DNA of 64,000 bases. It comes from CAZHWT01 sp964536215 (GTDB lineage Bacteria > Patescibacteriota > CAZHWT01). The DNA is taken from positions 29,703-93,702 of the forward strand of contig CAZHWT010000002.1 in the NCBI GenBank assembly GCA_964536215.1. The letters run 5' to 3'. Below are positions 7,656 to 14,858 of this stretch, piece by piece. The notes below the pieces were generated by a model that saw nothing but the letters and a program-made list of their open reading frames with translations, ran no database searches and was not told where the DNA came from. Position numbers and translations under genes: made by a program. How positions within the stretch are numbered: position 1 is the stretch's first letter; each line of letters starts with the position of its first letter.

Positions 7656-7838
7656 CTACTTTTTCCAATCCTCCACTACAAGCTTTTTACCAGACAGCTT
7701 TACCGTCACCTTCTGCTTAACCCGCCAACCTAGTTTACGAATCGCTTCAATTGGCAACGTTATGCCCACACTGTCCCCTCTAGTATTTAGTTTGCGTACT
7801 TCTCTATCTTCAGAATTTCGATTTGCCAAAACAATCAC
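7656..7838 (-). CDS. AbrB/SpoVT-like DNA-binding domain protein
   Basis: A 60 aa protein with the swapped-hairpin AbrB fold signature: VRKLNTRGDSVGITLPIEAI, then RKLGWRVKQKVTVKLSGKKL. Such small proteins act as transition-state regulators or antitoxins. No toxin gene is adjacent. A decayed second copy, including its downstream flank, is present about 1.35 kb away (9011-9204). The downstream flank includes one of the ATTTAAAT palindromic repeats (7881-7910). Confidence 0.8.
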   Translation of the reverse strand: MIVLANRNSEDREVRKLNTRGDSVGITLPIEAIRKLGWRVKQKVTVKLSGKKLVVEDWKK

Positions 7839-7880
7839 CGGCTTTCCATGCTGAACCCAATTTAATCGGGCTACATAGCC

Positions 7881-7910
7881 AATTAAATGGCTATTTAAAT
7901 ATCCATTTAT
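7881..7910. repeat. ATTTAAAT dispersed repeat, copy 1
   Basis: AATGGCTATTTAAATATCC, an imperfect AT-rich palindrome centred on ATTTAAAT. Five further copies lie in the window. Confidence 0.6.
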
Positions 7911-7949
7911 CCATTAGCTAAACCATACTCCCAAACAGCCAGGCGTGTC

Positions 7950-7980
7950 AAAAAGAAAACCCCGCCTACTCGGCGGGGTA
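7950..7980 (-). terminator. Intrinsic terminator of the 7997-8635 gene
   Basis: CCCCGCC pairs with GGCGGGG; on the minus strand TTTTCTTTTT follows. Confidence 0.9.
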
Positions 7981-7996
7981 CGAACAAGCATTCAAT

Positions 7997-8635
7997 TTAA
8001 GGCGTAAATTTCGTGGTCTCAGCCGGCTCCCAAAAGTCATAGGTAATAATGCCGTCCTCCTGCCAGCGGCCGACAATAGCGATACCTTCCCAACAACAGT
8101 TCCAACGGCCACAGCCGAGAGCGTAGGTATTTCCACTCTCCTCTTGCTTATAGGTGGTTATTGAAAAATCCTGACCTGTGACAGAGTCGAGGTTGTAAAA
8201 AACCACCCCATCGCCAGGGAGAATCGGAAGGCCGCACACGCAGCATCTGATTGCCACCTTAGCCAAGTGCTCTACATTGCAGGCCGGGCAACGTAACTGC
8301 CTGATTTCATCGTATGGAGAATAGCGGTCGCCCCAGAGTCGGACCTCATACCACTTGGGCCCGGTATGCCCGCATTGACTGTGGATGATTTCGGTAGATT
8401 CGTTTTCTGGCGGAGCCACTTCAACCCAATCGACAATCGACGGGTCTTGTTCCGGTACCATTGGCTCCATATCGGCCCCAACGGCAAGAATCAGCTCTAA
8501 GCCCGGGATAGAAGGGGGCTTATCCCTCAGTGCCGGCTTTCTGTCTCCTCCCTTGTTCACGTTTGCTACTGACTCCGGATGGTCAGACTCACTAGTCGAT
8601 GACTTGCCCATTATCCAACGTCGTAGCCTCTGCAT
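7997..8635 (-). CDS. Hypothetical zinc-binding protein
   Basis: A 212 aa orphan starting MQRLRRWIMGKSSTSE; AAGGAG lies 5 nt before the ATG at 8635. The first 80 residues are probably disordered (Ser, Pro, Glu-rich). The second half carries three Cys pairs: LRCPACNVEH, then RCCVCGLPILPGDG, and finally GCGRWNCCWEG. Together they could build two zinc sites of a RING- or treble-clef-like kind, but the spacing does not fit a canonical RING. It may be a binuclear zinc domain of unknown family; a ubiquitin-ligase role would be speculation. Confidence 0.65.
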   Translation of the reverse strand: MQRLRRWIMGKSSTSESDHPESVANVNKGGDRKPALRDKPPSIPGLELILAVGADMEPMVPEQDPSIVDWVEVAPPENESTEIIHSQCGHTGPKWYEVRLWGDRYSPYDEIRQLRCPACNVEHLAKVAIRCCVCGLPILPGDGVVFYNLDSVTGQDFSITTYKQEESGNTYALGCGRWNCCWEGIAIVGRWQEDGIITYDFWEPAETTKFTP

Positions 8636-9010
8636 CCTGTCTCCTTTGCGAAAACCAGTAAACCTCACTCTTCTACCATAATGCCACTATCAGGTCAACG
8701 GTCGGACGGGCATGCGTTAAGAGTAAAAGAAATCCCCACCTAAAAGACCGAGTTATTGGTTAAAACCAACCGCGAAAAGCATCCAGACCTTCCAAGTCCT
8801 TATCTCAGAAGACCTAGCTTGCCTTACCTATCGATACGTTCATTTATGCAAGTTTAATGGTAATAAAATCTCGATTAAATCATGAAAAACGGCATGCTGT
8901 CGTACTGTCAAAGCCGACAGAGCTGCAGCCCTTAAACTAAACTTGCAAACAAACTGATGACAGGATACAACTCGCTGCCGCCACACAATTTCTATTTTGT
9001 AAAATTAGTG

Positions 9011-9204
9011 CTATTTCTTCCAATCCTCCACCCCCAACTTCTTCCCAGACAAGTTAACCGTCACTTGCTGCTTAACTCGCCAACCTGGTTTATGAATCGT
9101 TTCTACAGGTGTGGTCAAATCTATACTATCGCCCGATTTTCCTCACTTTCTGACTGTTCGTTGTTCAGAATTATGATTAGATATATTGCTCACCGGCTTT
9201 CTCA
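9011..9204 (-). pseudogene. Decayed copy of the AbrB-like gene
   Basis: The stretch matches the intact gene at 7656-7838 along its length: shared words include TCCAATCCTCCA, CGCCAACCT and CACCGGCTTTC. Small deletions and substitutions break the frame. The similarity goes on into the downstream flank, with ACTCCCAAACA and GTCAAAA in both copies (to about 7953 and 9278). The block was therefore duplicated as a unit of about 280-300 bp and then decayed. Confidence 0.75.
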
Positions 9205-9211
9205 CAAACCC

Positions 9212-9243
9212 AAATAAATAGGGATTTAAGTCCCTATTTATTC
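9212..9243. repeat. ATTTAAAT-type dispersed repeat, copy 2
   Basis: AAATAGGGATTTAAGTCCC and its reflection form a palindrome of about 30 bp. It is in the same position relative to the decayed gene as copy 1 is to the intact gene. Confidence 0.6.
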
Positions 9244-9316
9244 ACTACCCCACTCCCAAACAGGCAGGCATGTCAAAAGCTGGAGTGCAGGGGAGGTGAA
9301 CATCTTCCATAACCAT

Positions 9317-9349
9317 AAAAGAACCCCGCATTTACCTAAAATGCGGGGC
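9317..9349 (-). terminator. Intrinsic terminator of the 9377-9658 gene
   Basis: CCCCGCATTT pairs with AAATGCGGGG; on the minus strand TTCTTTTATG follows. Confidence 0.88.
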
Positions 9350-9376
9350 ACGTCTGTCCCAGTTGGCTAGCCTAAC

Positions 9377-9658
9377 TCATCTCTCCTTCCGCCACATCGC
9401 TTGGGTTTGGTGGCATTTGGTATAGCAATTTGGGCAATACCGGATATACATTCCCCAACTGTTCGCAGAGTCGCGATCGATTGGTTTCTCCTTAATTACC
9501 TCGGACCATGGGGCAAAAAAGGTATGGACGCCGTTGCCAAGTGGCTTCCAGTGGCTAAACGGCACATTGCATTCGGGGCACCGCTCTGACTTCGGTTCCG
9601 TCGTTCCGTAGTAGTCGTAGATGGTGGTGCCATAGCCCGAAGCTAATACTCTAGACAC
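9377..9658 (-). CDS. Small zinc-binding hypothetical protein
   Basis: A 93 aa protein with two Cys pairs, RCPECNVPFSHW and YCPNCYTKC, about 50 residues apart, suggesting one zinc site. The start is uncertain: a GTG at 9658 has AAAGGA 9 nt upstream, while a longer frame from ATG 9724 has no ribosome-binding site and begins with a run of hydrophobic residues. The family is unknown. Confidence 0.6.
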   Translation of the reverse strand: MSRVLASGYGTTIYDYYGTTEPKSERCPECNVPFSHWKPLGNGVHTFFAPWSEVIKEKPIDRDSANSWGMYIRYCPNCYTKCHQTQAMWRKER

Positions 9659-9871
9659 ACTCCCTGTCCTTTCACCTGCCAATAACCAATTTGTCCTGGC
9701 TAATAGTAATAGCATGCTAGCCAAAGAGCAAGTGGAGCAGCTCGCTGCTTTTAACAGAATTATTTAGGTAGATAAAAATTTCAACAGAGGCTATGCTTTA
9801 TATACACACAACCAGAAAATATGCTAGCATTAATATAACATAAGCAAAAAACTAACTAGAAGGTAGCTACT

Positions 9872-10330
9872 ATGCCAATTAGCCAAAAAATAACTCCCAA
9901 CCTATGGTTCGACCATAACGCCAAAGAAGCCGTTGATTACTACATCTCGGTTTTTTCTAACAGCAAAATTAATAATATCGCCTATTACCCTACCGAAGGT
10001 TTGGCCGATTTTCAACAGGAGTTTGCTGGTAAAGAGCTGTCGATAGACTTTGAGTTGGATGGAGTAAGCTTTACGGCCATAAACGCCGGTTCCGAATTTA
10101 AATTTAACGAATCAGTATCATTTTCCATCACCTGTAAAGACCAAGAGGAGATTGATTATTTTTGGAGCAAATTATCTGCGGTGCCAGAATCCGAACAATG
10201 CGGCTGGTGCAAAGACCAATTCGGCCTATCCTGGCAAGTCGTACCCGCTAATATGGGCGAACTCATGTCCAAACGCGACGCCTTCGCCCACATGATGCAA
10301 ATGAAGAAGCTGGTCATTGCCGATTTTTAA
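9872..10330 (+). CDS. PhnB-like VOC family protein
   Basis: A 152 aa protein of the PhnB / 3-demethylubiquinone-methyltransferase-like branch of the VOC superfamily. It starts with the signature ITPNLWFDHNAKEAVDYYIS, has the GVSFTAINAG strand, and ends with CGWCKDQFGLSWQVVP, the family's typical C-terminus. These proteins are not methyltransferases despite the old name, and their substrate is usually unknown. GAAGGTAG precedes the ATG by 5 nt. Confidence 0.9.
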   Translation: MPISQKITPNLWFDHNAKEAVDYYISVFSNSKINNIAYYPTEGLADFQQEFAGKELSIDFELDGVSFTAINAGSEFKFNESVSFSITCKDQEEIDYFWSKLSAVPESEQCGWCKDQFGLSWQVVPANMGELMSKRDAFAHMMQMKKLVIADF

Positions 10331-10379
10331 ACAACTCAACCCAATGTTACTGCTACTAATCTTCTGTGTATAAAATAAA

Positions 10380-10399
10380 CTTCGCCAATCGACAGGCGA
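10380..10399. other. Small hairpin
   Basis: TTCGCC and GGCGAA flank ATCGACA downstream of the PhnB-like gene. There is no clear T run, so it is at best a weak terminator. Confidence 0.35.
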
Positions 10400-10546
10400 A
10401 TGCAGGGGATTAGAATAGTAGTCCAAGTCGCGTTGAAATGTAGTTATACCTCTGTTCCCTACGCTCTAATGCTTCAAAATCATTCGATTTGCTGCGATGG
10501 TGTACTATTAAGGTTAAGCAACTATACAAGATAAGGAATAATATTT

Positions 10547-11149
10547 ATGAAAATAACTTTTGAGCTCCCAATAGATAGCAAAGTTCATCAGTATTGTACG
10601 AATTGCCTACAGGAAAGCGTAGAAAGAGTTTTTGTGGATGGAAAGACATACTATAAGTGCAACAACTGTCAACAGACTCTGCCGCGCAGCCTGGTTATCG
10701 ATCCGCAGGTAACATGGTGGGTAGATCAGGAAACCAAAGAATATTGGCATGAGAGTGTCGGTATAATAATTTCCAATCGCAATAAAAAAATACTATTGTT
10801 TGACAGAAAGATTTTTCCATTCGCTCTAACTATTCCCGCGGGTCATTTGGATGCTGATGAAGAGCCATTGCTGGCTGCTGTGAGAGAAGTTAGCGAAGAA
10901 GTCGGCGCTACTCCGCTTGACGTAGCATTATTTTCCCAAGAAGATGTCATTGGCGATGAATGTCGACGCGGTGCTGATGCTCATCGTTGGAGTTTATTCA
11001 CCGGTACGCTAAGCGACACTACACCCTTGACACTAAATGATGAGGCTGCTGACGCAGTCTGGCTAACCATCGATGAAGCCCTAAACAAAGAATTAACGTA
11101 TCCGCTGCGCTATTTCTTGCAAAAATACGGCTCGCAATTGATTAAGTAA
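10547..11149 (+). CDS. Nudix hydrolase with N-terminal zinc ribbon
   Basis: A 200 aa protein. Residues 17-41 form a C4 zinc ribbon (CTNC ... CNNC) like that of NudC-type or ADP-ribose pyrophosphatase-like Nudix enzymes. A complete Nudix box spans G99-A121: GHLDADEE at the start and REVSEEVGA at the end, matching G-x5-E-x7-REUxEExGU. It should cleave nucleoside diphosphate-linked substrates in a metal-dependent way. Specificity cannot be inferred. The leading GGAATAATATTT upstream gives a weak ribosome-binding site. Confidence 0.9.
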   Translation: MKITFELPIDSKVHQYCTNCLQESVERVFVDGKTYYKCNNCQQTLPRSLVIDPQVTWWVDQETKEYWHESVGIIISNRNKKILLFDRKIFPFALTIPAGHLDADEEPLLAAVREVSEEVGATPLDVALFSQEDVIGDECRRGADAHRWSLFTGTLSDTTPLTLNDEAADAVWLTIDEALNKELTYPLRYFLQKYGSQLIK

Positions 11150-11162
11150 CTAAAACCACTAT

Positions 11163-11194
11163 GGGCAGGTAAGCGCTATGGCGCCAACCTGCCC
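11163..11194. terminator. Hairpin between convergent genes
   Basis: GGGCAGGT pairs with ACCTGCCC between the Nudix gene and the converging 11203-11943 gene. The T run is poor in both directions. Confidence 0.5.
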
Positions 11195-11202
11195 TGGGAA
11201 TA

Positions 11203-11943
11203 CTAGATCTTCATCCCTAATCGCTCAACCTCCTGCTCGATAGCAGAGGTCAAGCTGTCCACTTGCTGAATCCGCTTACGGAACAGAGGCCAACCCGTTT
11301 CAGCGGCTGTTTGCTCTGGTGGATGACGGTAATCAACCTCAACCACTTTCCATGGTAACCCGTCACGAATGATCCGCAGTTTGGGGATATGGATACTATC
11401 CCACCGGTCTCCGTACTCTCCTTGGTAGTCCAGATAGTACTGAACTGCCCGTTTGCTCAGAACAGTTGGTCCCCAACCAAAATCACAATCGATTCCGGTC
11501 AGGTATTTTGTAGCCAGCGCGATGAGCTGGTAGGCCATGGCCTGTTCTGGCGGATATGAGGCAAGGCTCTTCCGCCGCAACATCACCAGGTCATAGCCAT
11601 GGTCGGTCACGTCCGCTGCAGCTTCGCCTAGTAGTGGCACCAGAGGGTATTTCTCTGGCTCCATCCATACGATAGCCGATCGCTCCGATGAGACCGCCAA
11701 CGCCCGCCGCAATGCCTGCCGCCTGGCCTTACCCATGCCGGGCTCATTCTGCGCATAAATGATAGCTCCCAGAGATTTAATGGCATTATAGTAGACTGTT
11801 GGCGAATCAGCGTCGACCGTTACTAGCCTGTAATCATAGTTTAGAGCTGCCTCAACTGTTTTTAGTGAACACTCCACCCGCACCCGCTCCTGTTCAGAGC
11901 CATACGAGGCTAGTGTCGTTGTCGCGATAACCGTCTGACTCAT
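11203..11943 (-). CDS. Possible GT-A-fold glycosyltransferase-like protein
   Basis: A 246 aa protein starting MSQTVIATTTLASYGSEQER, with AAGGAG 8-9 nt before the ATG. The layout is like a nucleotide-diphospho-sugar transferase: an N-terminal strand-loop-helix, a YRLVTVDADSP second strand, a GMGKARRQALRRAL helix, then IVWMEPEKYPL where a DxD-like metal motif would be expected, and a GWGPTVLSKRAVQYYLDY segment. The DxD itself is missing. No sugar donor or acceptor can be named. Confidence in the gene is high; confidence in the family is low. Confidence 0.6.
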   Translation of the reverse strand: MSQTVIATTTLASYGSEQERVRVECSLKTVEAALNYDYRLVTVDADSPTVYYNAIKSLGAIIYAQNEPGMGKARRQALRRALAVSSERSAIVWMEPEKYPLVPLLGEAAADVTDHGYDLVMLRRKSLASYPPEQAMAYQLIALATKYLTGIDCDFGWGPTVLSKRAVQYYLDYQGEYGDRWDSIHIPKLRIIRDGLPWKVVEVDYRHPPEQTAAETGWPLFRKRIQQVDSLTSAIEQEVERLGMKI

Positions 11944-11994
11944 GCCTGCTTCTCCTTCGCGAGTAATATGAGTATCAAACAGAACGATGAGGGA

Positions 11995-12022
11995 ATTATA
12001 CCAAACTATGGGCTTATGTCAA
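11995..12022 (-). promoter_or_regulatory. Promoter of the 11203-11943 gene
   Basis: On the minus strand TTGACA, 16 bp containing CCCATAG, and TATAAT. Confidence 0.6.
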
Positions 12023-12098
12023 GCTCAAAATGTTATGCAAATAAAGTACGCACCCCTTTACACAATGGAACTAGACCTAGATAGGTGATTAACTGGGC

Positions 12099-12132
12099 TA
12101 AAAAAGAAAACCCCGCAGAATGTCGGCGGGGT
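12099..12132 (-). terminator. Intrinsic terminator of the 12163-12294 gene
   Basis: CCCCGC pairs with GCGGGG; on the minus strand TTTTCTTTTTT follows. Confidence 0.85.
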
Positions 12133-12162
12133 GGGATTGTGAGTCGTGTGGACACGTAGTCT

Positions 12163-12294
12163 TTAGTCAGCCAGTGTCTCAATCAAAGCTGACAGAAATG
12201 ACGTAGTCACGTGATCCGTTGCTGGAACTAGCTTTTGTCGGGCATAGTTTAGGAGTTCACCGTTAAAAAGACTGTCGCACAGCCTCTTTCTCAT
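12163..12294 (-). CDS. 43-aa protein resembling the C-terminus of its neighbour
   Basis: This tiny protein (MRKRLCDSLFNGELLNYARQ at the start) has AAGGAG 6 nt before its ATG and its own terminator, so it is probably expressed. It aligns along its whole length with the C-terminus of the gene at 12438-12908: LCDSLFNGELLNYA against VCDAVLNGVVVRYA, then the shared TSFLSAL. It looks like a partial tandem duplication that kept or gained a ribosome-binding site. It may be a mini-regulator of its parent or simply a remnant. Confidence 0.55.
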   Translation of the reverse strand: MRKRLCDSLFNGELLNYARQKLVPATDHVTTSFLSALIETLAD

Positions 12295-12385
12295 GCCCGT
12301 CTCCTTTGTTATATGGCCAAAGTGCTCAACGTTTTCGATAATACCACACTCATGCCACGTCCCCGTTGATGGAAGACTTCTGATC

Positions 12386-12413
12386 AAAAAACCCCGCCGG
12401 AGTCCGGCGGGGT
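12386..12413 (-). terminator. Intrinsic terminator of the 12438-12908 gene
   Basis: ACCCCGCCGGA pairs with TCCGGCGGGGT; on the minus strand TTTTTTGATC follows. Confidence 0.92.
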
Positions 12414-12437
12414 AACAATAACTAATTTTTCGTCTGT

Positions 12438-12908
12438 TTATGAAGAGGTTGCCATCTTGCTTGCCAAGGCAGACAAGAACGAGGTTGGCGTCGGCACTGA
12501 TGCCATGTCCATCTGTTCTTGGGCATAGCGCACTACTACCCCGTTTAGAACAGCATCGCAGACTCTCAAGATCTGAATAACGGTTGCGTCCTCCAACATG
12601 GACGCAGAGTCGCCTACATCAAGAAAACTTGTCAGGCAGCCTCGTTTGCGATCAAACGAAATCATTAAGATGGTGTGTGCGGATCTCAACGGTGAGATAA
12701 AAACGGTGACGTAGTTAGACTGGTCCTTAACCGTCACGACGTTACCCGAGATGATGCCTGTGTTCTCACACCAAGCAAGACCACTTGAAGTTGGCATAAC
12801 AGTCCAGCCAACTTCTGAGCTGAAAAAATCGACGCCAGCCTGCTTGAGTGCGGTAGCTAAGTCTTGAGCTACGGGCGAAACAAATGCAACCGATGATGCA
12901 GCTTCCAT
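12438..12908 (-). CDS. Hypothetical protein
   Basis: A 156 aa orphan starting MEAASSVAFVSPVAQD. The ATG at 12908 is set by GGAGAG 7 nt upstream. It is a mixed alpha/beta sequence with strands such as NVVTVKDQSNYVTVFISP and HTILMISFD. The C-terminal 40 residues are shared with the adjacent 43-aa protein. No known family. It is divergent from the ubiquitin-like operon, with 228 bp between the two starts. Confidence 0.65.
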   Translation of the reverse strand: MEAASSVAFVSPVAQDLATALKQAGVDFFSSEVGWTVMPTSSGLAWCENTGIISGNVVTVKDQSNYVTVFISPLRSAHTILMISFDRKRGCLTSFLDVGDSASMLEDATVIQILRVCDAVLNGVVVRYAQEQMDMASVPTPTSFLSALASKMATSS

Positions 12909-12946
12909 TTTTCTTCTCTCCAATGCCTGCAATATTGCAGGATACA

Positions 12947-12975
12947 AATATACTACTATAGGTTACTAATGTCAA
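12947..12975 (-). promoter_or_regulatory. Promoter with CCTATAGT in the spacer
   Basis: On the minus strand TTGACA, 17 bp containing AACCTATAGT, and TATATT. Confidence 0.65.
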
Positions 12976-13136
12976 GTTGGAATTGGCTAACTTTTGCATA
13001 GAACAAACAAGTATATCCTATAATATATTGATTATATAACTATAACGTGATATCATCAGCTCAGATTTTTACTCGCATCACAAATGCGACAAAAGTCTTG
13101 CCCTTTAACAACTTGTGTTTGTGCAGGAGCAATTCT

Positions 13137-13691
13137 ATGGTTAGACAGGTTAGCGCCAAGGTGGTGCCGCGTAAAAACGGCATTATTCTTCTTGGACAAG
13201 CTGGAGAGGTGAGTATTACAGCCACAATAACAGTTCGCGATCAACGCCGCATTTATCGACAGTCTATGGCAACGGTAAGAGGCTTAAGGGTCTTTGCCGC
13301 CGCCAAACTGATCACAGAAGCCGCTACAAACCGATTTCTCGTTGCGGTGCAGCAAGAATTGTATTGGGAAGGACGGCAGATTTGGTCCGTTATAGACCCA
13401 CTGGTTGGTAGCCGGGCCATTTATTCTTACCCTGAGAAAGTTTTTTCTTTTCCCAGGGACATGAAATTAGATGGCGCTTGGGTATTGCAGTCCAGCATTG
13501 CCGTAGTGAGCATGGAGTCATTGCCAGAGTTAGGCAGAGACAGATTTCTGCAGGCTCTGCAGTACAATCCGCTCGGTCGCATGGAGTGGTACATTTACCA
13601 CAACGAGCTCCTGGTGACGCCGACTGGTGAACGAAGGCCGGAAGTACCTCGCCCACGTCAAGATGTGGTCGTTGACATGAACGACATTTAG
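13137..13691 (+). CDS. First gene of the ubiquitin-like operon; unknown protein
   Basis: A 184 aa protein starting MVRQVSAKVVPRKNG. The ATG at 13137 is chosen for CAGGAG 7 nt upstream. The N-terminal half alternates strands and one clear helix (GLRVFAAAKLITEAATN), then QQELYWEGRQI. This order and the last segment faintly recall the ubiquitin beta-grasp fold (compare the LIFAGKQL strand of ubiquitin), but there is no C-terminal diglycine; the protein ends VVVDMNDI. The second half (KLDGAWVLQSSIAVVSMES onward) is also beta-rich. It is a candidate modifier or substrate for the enzymes that follow; sequence alone does not settle this. It ends 17 bp before the first E2-like gene. Confidence 0.6.
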   Translation: MVRQVSAKVVPRKNGIILLGQAGEVSITATITVRDQRRIYRQSMATVRGLRVFAAAKLITEAATNRFLVAVQQELYWEGRQIWSVIDPLVGSRAIYSYPEKVFSFPRDMKLDGAWVLQSSIAVVSMESLPELGRDRFLQALQYNPLGRMEWYIYHNELLVTPTGERRPEVPRPRQDVVVDMNDI

Positions 13692-13708
13692 CAAAGGTGG
13701 TGTCTGCT

Positions 13709-14248
13709 ATGCCATACCGTTGGTTTTCAACCTATCATGAGAACAATTGGAGTCCTCAACGGGGCTACAATGAGCTATTCGCCAAAGAAGTCCAGCAGGT
13801 CAGGGCATTCTTTTTCCTCGAACGAGTTTCGTTTGGGTTAGACCGGGGCGTAGGAAAATGGCGGAAATATAACCGTGATGGAACAACGTATTATGCTCGC
13901 GTCAGTCAGTTTGAGTGGGGTAAGCTTTCTAAACTGGTAAAGTTTGAGAGCCCTGAATTCAGATTGCAGCTCGAGCTATCCACGAAACAGCATCAATCAG
14001 GTGTCTTTTTTAAAAAAAGCCTGGTTTTAGTATTTCCAACCAATTACCCTCGGGCTCGGCCTGACTGCATCGTCGACTCTGCTCGATATCGCCAGCTCAG
14101 TGCATCCCACGATCATCACACATTTTCTAATGGTTGGATGTGTTTGACCAGCGATCAAAAACAATGGTCAGATGCATGCATGGCCGTAACGGCTATCAAC
14201 TGGGCCGTAGAGTGGATTCATTTTCACTATACGACCTTTGGATTTTAG
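13709..14248 (+). CDS. E2-like ubiquitin-conjugating fold protein 1
   Basis: A 179 aa protein with the UBC/E2 core: the VLVFPTNYPRARPDCIVD segment (Y113-P114, P118) equals the E2 'P-x-x-YP-x-x-P' turn. The HHTFSNGWMCLTSDQKQW segment follows, with the candidate catalytic Cys at C145, then a C-terminal helix (INWAVEWIHFHY). Residues 1-100 form an extended N-terminal region not in minimal E2s. It is a paralogue of the next gene: both begin with a WFxTY...W.PQ..GYN.LFA...Q.IR pattern. A GTG four codons earlier is an alternative start. It overlaps nothing; the next start is 14 bp downstream. Confidence 0.82.
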   Translation: MPYRWFSTYHENNWSPQRGYNELFAKEVQQVRAFFFLERVSFGLDRGVGKWRKYNRDGTTYYARVSQFEWGKLSKLVKFESPEFRLQLELSTKQHQSGVFFKKSLVLVFPTNYPRARPDCIVDSARYRQLSASHDHHTFSNGWMCLTSDQKQWSDACMAVTAINWAVEWIHFHYTTFGF

Positions 14249-14262
14249 AAAGGATGGCGGGA

Positions 14263-14853
14263 ATGCGCCACTGGTTTACAACCTACACCGGAGCTGATTG
14301 GACGCCGCAACAATATGGCTATAACAGCCTATTTGCTGAGCATGTCCAGGTCATTCGCGATTATTATCGCCTCCGTAAACAGCGGCCAGGAGCAGAAATT
14401 GGCACTGGATACCGGCGCCAATACTCTCTTCAGGGCAAAGATTGGTCAATCGAAATTACGCGGTTTAGTTGGGGCAAATATCGCCGAGTTGGGAACGATT
14501 TAGTCGATAATGTTGGAGGCGACTACATCACCCCTCACTTGGAGTTGGAGTTTGTCATTTACGATAGCACCGGACAGGTATTCATTAGTGATATCCCGAT
14601 GGTGATCGAATTTGCGCCAGACTTCCCTGCCTCACCACCAAGGTTCCGATTGGATTCAGATCAGTATCGAGCCTTTAGTGGCACCGATGCCTCTCACCAC
14701 ATCCATAAAGGTGGATGGATGTGCATTATGGGCGGGGGGTACAGCTCTCGCTATACTACTTCGGAATGGAATCCTGACGTCGACACTATTCTGGCCGGCC
14801 TTCACCGGGCATTTGACTGGATTGTGTGGCATCAGACCAAGTATGGATGGTGA
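14263..14853 (+). CDS. E2-like ubiquitin-conjugating fold protein 2
   Basis: A 196 aa paralogue of the preceding protein. The E2 core includes MVIEFAPDFPASPPRFRLDS, where FP replaces YP (F121-P122) and P125-P126 follow. The candidate catalytic Cys is C154 in HKGGWMCIMGGGY. A Trp-rich C-terminal helix follows (AFDWIVWHQTKYGW). The start at 14263 has AGAAAGG 9 nt upstream; an ATG at 14254 is also possible. Two full-length E2-like proteins, each with a Cys, imply either a heterodimer or two conjugation steps. The JAB gene starts 6 bp after its stop. Confidence 0.82.
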   Translation: MRHWFTTYTGADWTPQQYGYNSLFAEHVQVIRDYYRLRKQRPGAEIGTGYRRQYSLQGKDWSIEITRFSWGKYRRVGNDLVDNVGGDYITPHLELEFVIYDSTGQVFISDIPMVIEFAPDFPASPPRFRLDSDQYRAFSGTDASHHIHKGGWMCIMGGGYSSRYTTSEWNPDVDTILAGLHRAFDWIVWHQTKYGW

Positions 14854-14858
14854 CAACC

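Larger units (their letters stand above)
8636..9376. other. 740-bp gene-poor stretch with a decayed gene
   Basis: No intact gene is seen. 9011-9204 is a decayed copy of the AbrB-like gene, 9212-9243 is an ATTTAAAT-type repeat and 9317-9349 a terminator for the next minus-strand gene. The 8690-9000 part shows nothing I can name. Confidence 0.6.

Noticed and set aside
8957..9217. Plus-strand open frame over the decayed AbrB-like copy
   Set aside because: It is the complement of the pseudogene and has no ribosome-binding site or recognisable product.
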